Origin: SW4 sp042466115
GTDB lineage: Bacteria; Pseudomonadota; Alphaproteobacteria; Rhodobacterales; Rhodobacteraceae
Assembly: GCF_042466115.1 (NCBI RefSeq)
Contig: NZ_JAXHBQ010000001.1
Location: forward strand, 682,001-746,000
Length of the DNA stretch: 64,000 bases
Direction of reading: 5' to 3'
Below the pieces are notes generated by a model. That model saw only the letters and a program-made list of their open reading frames with translations. It was not told the DNA's origin and searched no databases. Position 1 is the stretch's first letter. Every line of letters starts with the position of its first letter. Below are positions 43,132 to 51,575 of this stretch, in pieces. The translations under genes and the position numbers were made by a program.

Positions 43132-44025
43132 ATGCCAAACCAGAGCCAAGCCGACAAAATCCGCAGTGGTCAGGGCTTTATCGCCGCGCTGGACCAAAGT
43201 GGCGGGTCAACACCCAAGGCGCTGGGGCTTTATGGCGTGAGTGAGGACCAGTTCAGCAATGACGCGGAAATGTTCGACCTGATCCACGCCATGCGCGCGC
43301 GGATCGTCGCCTCACCTGCCTTCAACGGCGACAAGATTTTGGGCGCGATCCTTTTTGAAATGACGATGGACCGCGAATTTGGCGGCAAGCCTGCCGCGCA
43401 GGCCTTGTGGGAAGATCAAGGCGTCGTGCCATTCTTGAAGATCGACAAGGGGTTGGAGGCCGAAGCTGATGGCGTGCAGTTGATGAAACCGATGCCCGGT
43501 CTGGATGATCTGCTGACCCGCGCGCATGGCTTGGGCGTGTTTGGCACCAAGGAACGGTCAGTCATTCAGGCGGCCAACCCCAAGGGTGTCGCGGCCATTG
43601 TCGCGCAGCAGTTTGACGTGGGCGCGCAGGTGCTGGCACATGATATGGTGCCGATCCTTGAACCCGAAGTGACGATTTCGATTGCCGACAAGGCCGAAGC
43701 CGAAGACCTGCTGCTGGCCGAACTGATGCGCCATCTGGACGCGGTGCCGGACGGGCAGCAAGTGATGCTGAAGCTGACCCTGCCCGAGGTGGACAACCAC
43801 TATGCGCCGCTAGTCAACCATTCCAAGGTGATGCAGGTCGTGGCCCTGTCGGGCGGCTATTCGCGCGACGAAGCCAACGCAAGACTGGCCCGCAACAAAG
43901 GCGTCATCGCCTCCTTCAGCCGCGCCCTGACCGAAGGATTGTCAGCCCAGCAAAGCGATGACGCGTTCAACGCCATGATCGCCGAAACCATCGACAGCAT
44001 CTACCGCGCGTCCATCGCCGGGTAA
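43132..44025 (+). CDS. Class I fructose-bisphosphate aldolase
   Basis: A 297-residue Schiff-base aldolase of the bacterial class I type (FdaA-like). MPNQSQADKIRSGQGFIAALDQSGGSTP carries the substrate-phosphate loop. Lysines in VVPFLKIDKGLE and VMLKLTLPEVDNHY flank the active site, the latter being the likely imine-forming lysine, with EPEVTI contributing acid groups. It cleaves fructose 1,6-bisphosphate or, in this group, mainly works for gluconeogenesis. Gene follows pgk; a GTTAGCGC half of the edd palindrome occurs in the gap (43057-43064). Confidence 0.94.
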   Translation: MPNQSQADKIRSGQGFIAALDQSGGSTPKALGLYGVSEDQFSNDAEMFDLIHAMRARIVASPAFNGDKILGAILFEMTMDREFGGKPAAQALWEDQGVVPFLKIDKGLEAEADGVQLMKPMPGLDDLLTRAHGLGVFGTKERSVIQAANPKGVAAIVAQQFDVGAQVLAHDMVPILEPEVTISIADKAEAEDLLLAELMRHLDAVPDGQQVMLKLTLPEVDNHYAPLVNHSKVMQVVALSGGYSRDEANARLARNKGVIASFSRALTEGLSAQQSDDAFNAMIAETIDSIYRASIAG

Positions 44026-44120
44026 GGTGCGCTGGGGTCAAGCGCGCTTGAGAATTGCTGCCGCGGAGGCCTGTTTTGTGGCCAGTGTTACGGTTGCCGC
44101 GCGTCAAATGCAGGCTGCTT

Positions 44121-45182
44121 TCAAGCGAAGTTCTGTTGAGAGGCGCGATAGCCTTTCGGTGTCAGGCCCGTTTCACGTTTGAAGGCTTTGTAGAAGGTCG
44201 AGCGCGAGTTGAAACCAACCTCCAGTGCAACGGCGAGCACCGACGCATCGCCCGCCGCGATCAGCGGCTTGGACGCCTCTATCCGCCAGCGTGCAACAAA
44301 GTCAAAGAAGGTTTCGCCGATCTCTTGATTGAGGGTTTGTGACACCTGGTTTGGCAGCGCGCCCACCTGTTGGGACAGTTTTTGCAGCGACAAGCCGGGG
44401 TCAAGATATAGCGCATTTTTTCGCATCGCTGTTTCAACTCGCTCGGCCAGCTTTGCCGCGTGATCAGCCGTGAGTGCTGAGCGCGCATATTTGAGGTCTG
44501 GCGCGTCTTCCTCGGCTGCAAGGTTCAGGTCTGGCGGCGTGGCTGGGGCAAAAATGTTCAAGACCAACAAGCCGCATGCGATCAGAACAAGAAAAAGCTC
44601 CTCGATGAACAAGGCGCCATCGGCAAAGTTTTCGTCCGCCAGCGAAAACGCCCCTGCTGCCCAGATCAATACGAGCAGGACCATGACCACATTGACCCAA
44701 CGTAAATCCCGCTTTTCGACATTCGAATAAAGTTGCCGGACATGGGCGCGGTATGCCGTGAGACGGCACAGTATCGCGACAAGGTATGCGAAGGACGCGA
44801 TGAACCAGACCAAGATCAGCACAAACGTCGCCAGGGCGAGGATTGCGGGCAATATCCCCGCAGGCAATTCGCCGGATATCAACATGGTCACTTTGGCCTG
44901 CTTGGGGAGAATCCAGTAACCGATGCACACCGCGCCGCCCGCCAGCGGCAATGCCAGATCACGCCACGGGACATGCGCGGGCGATGGCGCGGCAGTCTTG
45001 GCCGCGATGAAGTGATAAAAGGCCGGCGGCAGCGCCAGCAGCATGACCAGCAACAGCGGCATGTAGTTGATCAACGCACCTTGGGCAAAGGATTGGACGA
45101 TCGGAAGTGCGATCATTCCGATGAACGCAATATAGACCAGCCCAAGGCTGAGCCGTTCGCGCAGGCCGCCGTGTCGCAACAC
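44121..45182 (-). CDS. Membrane-bound AraC-type transcriptional regulator
   Basis: A regulator of about 353 residues. The first 200 residues contain six or seven hydrophobic helices (LVYIAFIGMIALPIVQ, YMPLLLVMLLALPPAFYHF, and others) and the C-terminal 100 residues are an AraC/XylS helix-turn-helix domain (SLQKLSQQVGALPNQVSQTL and VALEVGFNSRSTFYKAFKRETGLTP). Such proteins are one-component membrane sensors. The given GTG start at 45182 probably shortens the protein. The same frame upstream still reads a hydrophobic TLAGLCLGIALTGLSGVV until a TGA at 45234-45236, beyond which an ATG with AAGGA exists in another frame. A 5' frameshift is therefore possible. It is divergent from the DUF2306-like gene. 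Confidence 0.8.
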   Translation of the reverse strand: MLRHGGLRERLSLGLVYIAFIGMIALPIVQSFAQGALINYMPLLLVMLLALPPAFYHFIAAKTAAPSPAHVPWRDLALPLAGGAVCIGYWILPKQAKVTMLISGELPAGILPAILALATFVLILVWFIASFAYLVAILCRLTAYRAHVRQLYSNVEKRDLRWVNVVMVLLVLIWAAGAFSLADENFADGALFIEELFLVLIACGLLVLNIFAPATPPDLNLAAEEDAPDLKYARSALTADHAAKLAERVETAMRKNALYLDPGLSLQKLSQQVGALPNQVSQTLNQEIGETFFDFVARWRIEASKPLIAAGDASVLAVALEVGFNSRSTFYKAFKRETGLTPKGYRASQQNFA

Positions 45183-45407
45183 AACGCCAGAGAGCCCGGT
45201 GAGGGCAATGCCAAGACATAGTCCGGCAAGAGTTCAGAACAGCAACGTTTGCCATGTTCCTTATTAAGCCGGTTTCAACCAGATCATCAACGCAGCCACT
45301 GGTCCTAAAAATGCGCAACGGTATGTCCTCGCCGTCATGCGCGGACGACAGGACATCGTGAGGCTGCGTAAAGCTTGGCCAAATCAACAAAACCGAAAGG
45401 ATAGGAT

Positions 45408-46096
45408 ATGGTCACTTTGGATGTAATCGCACTTCTGGCACATGTAACGCTTGGCACTTTGGCCGTCATCGTGGGCGCCATCGCCCTTGGATCGCGCAAA
45501 GGGCGCAAGGTTCATGTGAGCGCTGGCCGCGTTTTTGTCATCAGCATGGGGGTGGCATCGGTGCTGGGTGCGATCCTTGGGGCGCTCAAATACGAAACGT
45601 TCTGGATCACATTTCACGCAGGGATCCTTGGGGCGACCCTGGTGGCCAGCGGTGTCTTGGCTGTGCGCATCCGCGCGCGTGGCGCAAAAAGATGGTTCAT
45701 CGCAATCGCCGTTCTAAATGCCCTCAATGCGGCCGCGCTTTTCGCCGCAGGCTGGCACGCCACAACATTGCCGGACGCGCGTTTGTTCGGCTTTGCGGCC
45801 GGGGATTACTTTTTCCTGTTTGGCATGGCGGCGATCGCCTTTGGTGGTGATGTGCGCATGACGATCGGGACACGGATTTCAAACAGACACCGGATCGCCC
45901 AGCATCTTTTGCGGATGTGCATCGGCTTTTTCATCGCGGCAGGATCGGCCTTTACCGGACCGGGGGCGAACGCGTTTCCGCAAGCCGTGCAGGACTCGGG
46001 GTATTGTCGCTGCCCGAACTGGCAATCGTGCTTTTGATGCTGTTCTGGCTCTGGAGAACACTGCGCCAGCCGCGGGCGTTGGTTGTCAGTCACTAA
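45408..46096 (+). pseudogene. DUF2306-like membrane protein, frameshifted near the 3' end
   Basis: A four-to-six-helix membrane protein starting MVTLDVIALLAHVTLGTLAV at ATG 45408, with the family pattern GSRKGRKVHVSAGRVFV near residues 28-45. Up to VQDSG (near nt 46000) the frame is normal. One G is then missing from a G run, and the original frame drifts into YCRCPNWQSCF and stops at 46035-46037. The neighbouring frame continues VLSLPELAIVLLMLFWLWRT to TAA at 46094-46096, an excellent last helix. The intact protein would be about 229 residues. It is divergent from the AraC-type membrane regulator and may be its target. Confidence 0.75.
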
Positions 46097-46144
46097 ACGG
46101 CGCGATTTTATCGGCGAACACGTGACACCGTCTATCCATGCGAA

Positions 46145-46170
46145 AAAGGGGCGGATTTCTCCGCCCCTTT
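46145..46170. terminator. Bidirectional intrinsic terminator
   Basis: An 11-bp perfect stem, AAAGGGGCGGA with TCCGCCCCTTT, loop TTTC. On the minus strand it continues TTTTTCG, giving a strong terminator for the DUF481 gene; it also serves the convergent DUF2306-like gene. Confidence 0.85.
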
Positions 46171-46228
46171 CCCGCTCAACTGGACCATGACATGCGAGGG
46201 CATGCCTCCTGGGAATGCAAGCCAGGGA

Positions 46229-47065
46229 TTAGTTGAAGTTATAAACCACCGACATGCCGAATGTGTTTTCAGCGTCCTTGAAGCTGGTATCGGTCAGGTC
46301 GTTGAACCGGGTCGCATAGGATGTGCGCAACGACAGGGTTTCGGACAAGGCAACGTTCAGCGCCAGATCGTTGGACATGGTTGTCGCGTATTCCGAATAG
46401 ATGATGTCGGTGTCATTGGACACAAACACGGTGTCGCTGATGCTGTAGAATAGGTTGCTGGACACGGATGCCGCAGCTTCTGACACTTCTGCACCGCCAA
46501 CGACTTCGGCAACACGGTAACCGGGACCGGCCTGAACCGACCACTGGAAATCGTTGCTGTTATACAGGCGATAGCCCACACCGGCACCCACGAACAGGTC
46601 TTGGGTGTATTCGTCAGGTGTTGTTGTCAGGCGGTCCATGGACAGATCGGCCTGACCATAGGCAAAGAACGCAGGCGACAGGTCGCGGCGGTAGTCGATA
46701 CCGGCCAGCAATGTGTTTTCGGTTGTGACGCCATTTTCTTCGCCAAAGGCGTAGGCCAGGTTGGTGTCAAAGCCGTTGACGCCGTCATACCAGCCATAGC
46801 GCATGCCCACACCCACGTCCGAGGATGTGTCGCCGTCATTGGATGTTGAGGTTAGGCGCAGGGCGACCGACCCATAGGTGCCCACAGCGCGGCCTTCGTT
46901 GCCGAAACGGCCGATGTCGCGCTCGGAATCTTCGGCAATCTGCTCTTCCAGATCGTCGATGGCGCCTTCGGCGGCACCTGCGTTGTCAAATGTCGTTGTC
47001 TGGGCCACAGCCGCAGAGGCAACGAATGCGCTGATCACGGCAGCGGTAAAGATATTCAGTTTCAT
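46229..47065 (-). CDS. DUF481 outer-membrane beta-barrel protein
   Basis: A 278-residue protein with signal peptide MKLNIFTAAVISAFVASAAVAQ (ATG 47065 after AGGAAG). The mature protein has a short acidic coiled-coil-like start (EGAIDDLEEQIAEDSERDIGRFG) and then alternating amphipathic strands ending in a C-terminal aromatic residue pattern (FGMSVVYNFN) typical of outer-membrane barrels. It matches the DUF481/YdiY family. Function is unknown; relatives are induced by salt or acid in enterics. Downstream of a LysR gene on the same strand with a 131-base gap and ending in a strong terminator. Confidence 0.85.
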   Translation of the reverse strand: MKLNIFTAAVISAFVASAAVAQTTTFDNAGAAEGAIDDLEEQIAEDSERDIGRFGNEGRAVGTYGSVALRLTSTSNDGDTSSDVGVGMRYGWYDGVNGFDTNLAYAFGEENGVTTENTLLAGIDYRRDLSPAFFAYGQADLSMDRLTTTPDEYTQDLFVGAGVGYRLYNSNDFQWSVQAGPGYRVAEVVGGAEVSEAAASVSSNLFYSISDTVFVSNDTDIIYSEYATTMSNDLALNVALSETLSLRTSYATRFNDLTDTSFKDAENTFGMSVVYNFN

Positions 47066-47196
47066 AGGGTCTTCCTTTCCCAAAGAAGGTGTGACCCGCA
47101 CTCTTTATGAGACGGGAGCATCTCTGCTGAGGGAGAGATAGGCGCGCCCTATGCATTAGTGAAATTCAAAATAATTGTGGTTTGCGCGAGTATTGC

Positions 47197-48132
47197 TTAT
47201 TGAAGATGATCGTCGCCCAGAACCTCGACGATATGGTCCTCGCTGATGTCGCGCAGTGCATCGATCACGGACGCGCCTGCGGCCTCGGCCCCTTTGGCGA
47301 TGGTCAAGAGGGTGGCGCGCGCGGCCTGCTTGATCGCGGGATCAAGGTCTTCGCGCCAAACCGCCCAGACCGGATAGGGAAAGCGCGGGGCGTCCGGCAC
47401 AAGGAACATCCGCCCGCTATCAAGGTGCACCTTGACGTAACGCGCAGGCAAATAGGCCGCCGCACGCCGGTTCAGCACGTATTCGCCCGCCAGCGCCCCC
47501 AATGCAAACGTCAGGCCGGGGTTGGTAAGGTCGGGAAGTTCCTTGGCATGGGCCACCACAAACTCCGACCCCCAATCAATGAAAACATAGTCGTCATAAA
47601 TCGTTTCCACCGCGGCATCGGGAAATGTTGCCACCATCACCAGTTCTTCGGCCAATATCTGTTCGGCCAGCAATCCCGGTCGCAGTTGCGGCATGTAAAG
47701 CAGCCCCGCCTGCATCACCCCTTCCATCAAAAAGCGTGTCAGACGGTCAGGCATCCCCAGTTCGGCGCGCACATTCAGGTCAGGCAACCGTGCCTGCAAC
47801 GCATCGACCCAACGAAACCCCAGGCGCGGCCAAAGCGAATACTGCGCACCGATCGTCAGGCTGCGGGTATAGCCTTCGGGAATGGCGACCTGCTGGCGGG
47901 CTTCCTCCCAGACGCGGATCATCGACAGGGCGTATTTTTCAAACTCGCGCCCCGCGCTGGTCAGTTCCGCCCCTGCCCGTGAGCGTGTGAACAGCGGCTT
48001 GCCCAGTGAATCCTCAAGCCGCTGAATGCGCAACGACACGGCCGACTGCGTGACATATAGCCGGTCCGCCGAAGCCACGAACGACCCGGATGCGGCCACT
48101 TCAAGGAACGTCTTGAGCAGTGTGATATCCAT
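47197..48132 (-). CDS. LysR-family transcriptional regulator
   Basis: A 311-residue LysR regulator. The winged HTH is MDITLLKTFLEVAASGSF ... LYVTQSAVSLRIQRLED in residues 1-45, and the effector domain starts near residue 90 (LTIGAQYSLWPRLGFRW). The signature FTRSRAGAELTSAGREF is typical. ATG 48132 opposes the divergent FtsB-like gene across 109 bases. Its target is not obvious: the DUF481 gene downstream or the divergent gene are both possible. Confidence 0.92.
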   Translation of the reverse strand: MDITLLKTFLEVAASGSFVASADRLYVTQSAVSLRIQRLEDSLGKPLFTRSRAGAELTSAGREFEKYALSMIRVWEEARQQVAIPEGYTRSLTIGAQYSLWPRLGFRWVDALQARLPDLNVRAELGMPDRLTRFLMEGVMQAGLLYMPQLRPGLLAEQILAEELVMVATFPDAAVETIYDDYVFIDWGSEFVVAHAKELPDLTNPGLTFALGALAGEYVLNRRAAAYLPARYVKVHLDSGRMFLVPDAPRFPYPVWAVWREDLDPAIKQAARATLLTIAKGAEAAGASVIDALRDISEDHIVEVLGDDHLQ

Positions 48133-48241
48133 GGGGCCCCCGAAACTTTTACATATTTATGAACGAGAGGGATTCACAAAGCGAATCAGATGTGCGAATC
48201 TGTGTCCAGTTACCCGTCAGAGGTGACAGTGAGGCAGACAA

Positions 48242-48541
48242 ATGACCAGACGCACGCGCCCTGCCATGGGTGTTCTTCTATTCTTTGCCGGTATGGTGAT
48301 GCTGGCGTTTTATTTCACCTTTGCCGCCGTGCAGGGGGATTATGGTGTGTTCAAGCGCGCCGAAATCGACGCCGAGGCGCGTGTCCTGCGTGATGAACTG
48401 GCGCTGTTGCAGGCCGATGTCGCGCGGCTGGAAAACCTCACCCGTCGCCTGTCTGACACTTACCTTGATCTGGACCTGCTGGACCAGCAGGCCCGCGATA
48501 TGTTGGGAATGATCCGCGCCGATGAGATTGTTATTCGTTAA
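48242..48541 (+). CDS. FtsB/DivIC-like septum formation initiator
   Basis: A 99-residue bitopic protein. A short basic cytoplasmic tail (MTRRTRPA) is followed by one membrane helix (MGVLLFFAGMVMLAFYFTFAA) and a coiled coil (EARVLRDELALLQADVARLENLTRRL), then a DMLGMIRADEIVI block. This is the septum-formation-initiator layout; the protein links FtsL and FtsQ at the division site. It lies upstream of the pyruvate dehydrogenase genes, a common alphaproteobacterial neighbourhood. Its stop overlaps the convergent GNAT gene by 11 bases. Confidence 0.88.
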   Translation: MTRRTRPAMGVLLFFAGMVMLAFYFTFAAVQGDYGVFKRAEIDAEARVLRDELALLQADVARLENLTRRLSDTYLDLDLLDQQARDMLGMIRADEIVIR

Positions 48542-49022
48542 ACGCTGCGTGAAACTGCAGATCACCCTTGGGTGGGTCGGCAAAACCCGCGATTTGCACG
48601 TGCTTTGACGGCATCCCCTGATAGGTGACGTCCCCGTCCTGCACAAATCCCAACCGCCCATAAAACGCCGGATCACCTGTGAGCGCCACGCCACCGCGCC
48701 CATAGGCCCCTGCCACCGCAAGCGCGTGATTGACCAATGCCGAGCCAATGCCGCGGCCCTGCATGTCGGGATGCACGGACACGGGGCCAAGGCCGAGGCA
48801 TTTCGTATCGCCAATCCGCGCAGGTGACAGGGCGACATGGCCGATGATGGTTTTTCCCTGCACCGCGACCAGTGACAGCACCAGCGCCCCCGCACTGCGC
48901 AGCTTGGCGGGCAGGTCCGCCTCGTTCCCGTCGGCATAAGGCTTGCCCGCAAAGGCTGCCGCCGTCACTTGGGCAATCGCGGGTTCGTCACCTTCAGCTT
49001 CCTGTCGGATTTTCCATTTCAT
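48531..49022 (-). CDS. GNAT N-acetyltransferase
   Basis: A 163-residue acetyltransferase of the GNAT fold. MKWKIRQEAEGDEPAIAQVTAAAFAG is followed by the acetyl-CoA binding block GPVSVHPDMQGRGIGSALVNHALA (Q/RxxGxG/A motif QGRGIG) and a C-terminal GDPAFYGRLGFVQDGDVTYQG, which is typical of the YhbS-like subgroup. ATG 49022 (preceded by GGGGGG) is chosen; an in-frame GTG at 49037 would add five residues. Acceptor unknown. Confidence 0.88.
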   Translation of the reverse strand: MKWKIRQEAEGDEPAIAQVTAAAFAGKPYADGNEADLPAKLRSAGALVLSLVAVQGKTIIGHVALSPARIGDTKCLGLGPVSVHPDMQGRGIGSALVNHALAVAGAYGRGGVALTGDPAFYGRLGFVQDGDVTYQGMPSKHVQIAGFADPPKGDLQFHAAFNE

Positions 49023-49129
49023 CCCCCCACTAAACACCTGCCATGCAGCCAGTGCAACGCGGGTTTTCGCGTGTCCGTTGACCTATGGTCAGATTGCCCC
49101 TCGTAAAATGGGTTCGGGTGTTGTAATAG

Positions 49130-49149
49130 ATAGTTTAACGCTAAACTAT
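49130..49149. promoter_or_regulatory. Inverted repeat upstream of pdhA
   Basis: A perfect dyad, ATAGTTTA (49130-49137) and TAAACTAT (49142-49149) with a 4-base ACGC spacer, in an AT-rich patch 27 bases before the pdhA ATG. The symmetry and position suggest an operator for a dimeric regulator of the PDH operon; no regulator gene is adjacent. Confidence 0.6.
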
Positions 49150-49175
49150 ATTTGCGTCACCGAAAGGGAGGACCC

Positions 49176-50186
49176 ATGGCCGCCAAGAAATCTGCAAAGA
49201 AACCAAACGTTTCTGCCGAAGAACTGCTGGGGCATTACCGTGAAATGCTGCTGATCCGTCGATTCGAAGAAAAGGCTGGCCAGTTGTATGGCATGGGCCT
49301 GATCGGCGGCTTCTGTCACCTTTATATCGGTCAAGAGGCCGTTGTTGTCGGCCTTGAGGCCGCAGCGGACGAAGGCGACAAGCGCGTCACATCCTACCGC
49401 GACCACGGCCATATGCTGGCCTGTGGCATGGACCCCAAGGGCGTCATGGCCGAACTGACAGGTCGCGAGGGTGGCTATTCCGCCGGCAAGGGCGGCTCGA
49501 TGCACATGTTCAGCAAGGAAAAGCATTTCTACGGCGGCCACGGCATTGTTGCCGCGCAGGTGCCGCTGGGTGCGGGTCTGGCATTCGCTGACAAATACCT
49601 TGGCAACGACCGCGTGACATTCGCCTATTTCGGCGATGGCGCTGCCAACCAGGGCCAGGTTTACGAGACCTACAACATGGCTGAACTCTGGATGCTGCCA
49701 GTGATTTTCGTCATTGAAAACAACGGCTACGCGATGGGCACATCTGTCAAACGCTCCACGAAATCCCCCTCCCTGTGGGAACGCGGTGCCGCCTATGGCA
49801 TCGAGGGCGAAGAAGTAGACGGAATGGACGTGCTGGCCGTCAAGGCGGCTGGCGAAAAGGCCGTGGCCCACTGCCGCGCGGGCAAAGGCCCCTATATCCT
49901 TGAAGTGAAAACCTATCGCTATCGCGGCCATTCCATGTCGGACCCAGCGAAATATCGCACCCGCGACGAGGTGCAGAAAATGCGCGAGGAACGTGACCCA
50001 ATCGATCACATCCGCGACATGCTGCTGACGGGCAAACACGCGAGTGAGGATGATCTGAAAGCGATCGACAAGGAGATCAAGGCGATCGTCAACGAAAGCG
50101 CCGAGTTCGCCAAGGAAAGCCCCGAACCGCAGTTGGAAGAACTGTGGACCGATATTTACGCCAAAGAAATTCCGCAGGAGGCTTGA
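49176..50186 (+). CDS. pdhA: Pyruvate dehydrogenase E1 component, alpha subunit
   Basis: A 336-residue ThDP-binding subunit of the pyruvate dehydrogenase complex, decarboxylating pyruvate. ATG 49176 after AAAGGGAGGA; the frame's earlier codon start overlaps the dyad region and is less likely. The ThDP motif begins GDGAANQGQVYETYNMAEL and ends with NN in VIENNGYAMG. Phosphorylation-loop-type motif YRGHSMSDPAKYRTRDEV is present. Basic start MAAKKSAKKPNV. First of three pdh genes, 3 bases before pdhB. Confidence 0.96.
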   Translation: MAAKKSAKKPNVSAEELLGHYREMLLIRRFEEKAGQLYGMGLIGGFCHLYIGQEAVVVGLEAAADEGDKRVTSYRDHGHMLACGMDPKGVMAELTGREGGYSAGKGGSMHMFSKEKHFYGGHGIVAAQVPLGAGLAFADKYLGNDRVTFAYFGDGAANQGQVYETYNMAELWMLPVIFVIENNGYAMGTSVKRSTKSPSLWERGAAYGIEGEEVDGMDVLAVKAAGEKAVAHCRAGKGPYILEVKTYRYRGHSMSDPAKYRTRDEVQKMREERDPIDHIRDMLLTGKHASEDDLKAIDKEIKAIVNESAEFAKESPEPQLEELWTDIYAKEIPQEA

Positions 50187-50189
50187 ACA

Positions 50190-51563
50190 ATGGCTACTGA
50201 AATTCTCATGCCCGCCCTCTCGCCCACCATGGAAGAAGGCACGCTGGCCAAATGGCTGGTCAAGGAAGGTGACACCGTTGCAAGCGGCGACATCATGGCC
50301 GAAATCGAAACCGACAAGGCGACGATGGAATTCGAAGCCACCGACGAGGGTGTGATCGGCAAGATCCTGATCGCGGAAGGCACCGAAGACGTCAAAGTGA
50401 ACACGCCCATCGCCGTGCTGCTGGAAGAAGGCGAGGATGCCTCGGCCGCTGACAGTGTATCGAGTGCACCTGCCGCTAAAGCAGACGAAGCACCTAAGGA
50501 AGAAGCGGCCCCCGCGGCCCAAGCCGCTGCCCCTGCCCCGGTGCAAGCCAACACATCGCCCGATTATCCCGAAGGCACGGCGATGAAGCAGATGACGGTG
50601 CGCGAGGCGCTCAATTCCGCCATGGCCGAAGAAATGCGCGCTGATGACACGGTGTTTCTGATGGGTGAAGAAGTCGCCGAATACCAGGGTGCCTACAAGA
50701 TCAGCCAAGGCCTGCTGGACGAATTCGGTGCCAAGCGCGTGATTGATACGCCAATCACCGAACACGGCTTTACCGGCATTGCTGTGGGTGCGTCCTTTGG
50801 CGGTCTGAAACCCATCGTCGAATTCATGACCTTCAACTTCGCCATGCAGGCGATGGACCAAATCATCAACTCGGCGGCCAAGACATTGTATATGTCCGGC
50901 GGTCAGATGGGTGCGCCGATTGTGTTCCGTGGGGCCAACGGTGCCGCCGCCCGTGTGGGCGCGCAGCACAGCCAGTGCTATGCCGCGTGGTATATGCAGG
51001 TGCCCGGCCTGAAAGTGGCGATGCCCTATTCGGCAGAAGACGCCAAAGGGTTGCTGAAAACTGCGATCCGCGATCCGAACCCGGTGATCTTCCTTGAGAA
51101 CGAACTGATGTATGGCCAGACATTCGATGTGCCTGATCTGGATGATTTCACCATTCCCTTTGGCAAGGCCAAGATCGAACGCGCCGGTGACGATGTGACC
51201 ATCGTCAGCTTTGGTGTCGGTGTCGGCCATGCGTTGAAAGCGGCTGAAAAGCTGGCCGCGGATGGCGTCAGCGCCGAAGTCGTCAACCTGCGCACCCTGC
51301 GCCCGATGGACACGGCCACGGTCATCGCATCGGTGCAGAAAACCAACCGCTGCATCACCGTCGAAGAAGGCTGGCCGCAAGGCAGCGTCGGCGGCTATGT
51401 CAGCAACGTGATCATGCAGGAAGCGTTCGATTATCTGGACGCCCCCGTGATCAACTGCACCGGCAAGGACGTGCCGATGCCCTATGCCGCCAACCTTGAA
51501 AAGCACGCGCTGATCACTGTCGACGAAATCGTCGATGCTGTGAAGCAAGTGACTTACCGCTAA
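50190..51563 (+). CDS. pdhB: Pyruvate dehydrogenase E1 beta subunit with N-terminal lipoyl domain
   Basis: A 457-residue E1-beta that carries its own lipoyl domain, a feature of many alphaproteobacteria. Residues 1-80 are the lipoyl domain with lipoyl-lysine motif EIETDKATMEFEA, nearly identical to that of pdhC. An Ala/Pro/Glu-rich linker spans about residues 82-125. The transketolase-type domain begins MKQMTVREALNSAMAEEM and includes GEEVAEYQGAYKISQGL and DTPITEHGFTGIAVGASFGG. It forms the E1 heterotetramer with PdhA. Coupled closely on both sides. Confidence 0.96.
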   Translation: MATEILMPALSPTMEEGTLAKWLVKEGDTVASGDIMAEIETDKATMEFEATDEGVIGKILIAEGTEDVKVNTPIAVLLEEGEDASAADSVSSAPAAKADEAPKEEAAPAAQAAAPAPVQANTSPDYPEGTAMKQMTVREALNSAMAEEMRADDTVFLMGEEVAEYQGAYKISQGLLDEFGAKRVIDTPITEHGFTGIAVGASFGGLKPIVEFMTFNFAMQAMDQIINSAAKTLYMSGGQMGAPIVFRGANGAAARVGAQHSQCYAAWYMQVPGLKVAMPYSAEDAKGLLKTAIRDPNPVIFLENELMYGQTFDVPDLDDFTIPFGKAKIERAGDDVTIVSFGVGVGHALKAAEKLAADGVSAEVVNLRTLRPMDTATVIASVQKTNRCITVEEGWPQGSVGGYVSNVIMQEAFDYLDAPVINCTGKDVPMPYAANLEKHALITVDEIVDAVKQVTYR

Positions 51564-51575
51564 GGAGATCGCGCA

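Noticed and set aside
44038..44051. The 14-bp palindrome TCAAGCGCGCTTGA between convergent aldolase and AraC-type genes.
   Set aside because: No T run, no promoter nearby and CG-rich text makes chance symmetry plausible.
49146..51548. An 800-codon open frame on the minus strand opposite pdhA-pdhB.
   Set aside because: It is the antisense shadow of strongly conserved coding sequence; His/Gly/Phe-rich composition and no recognisable domain.
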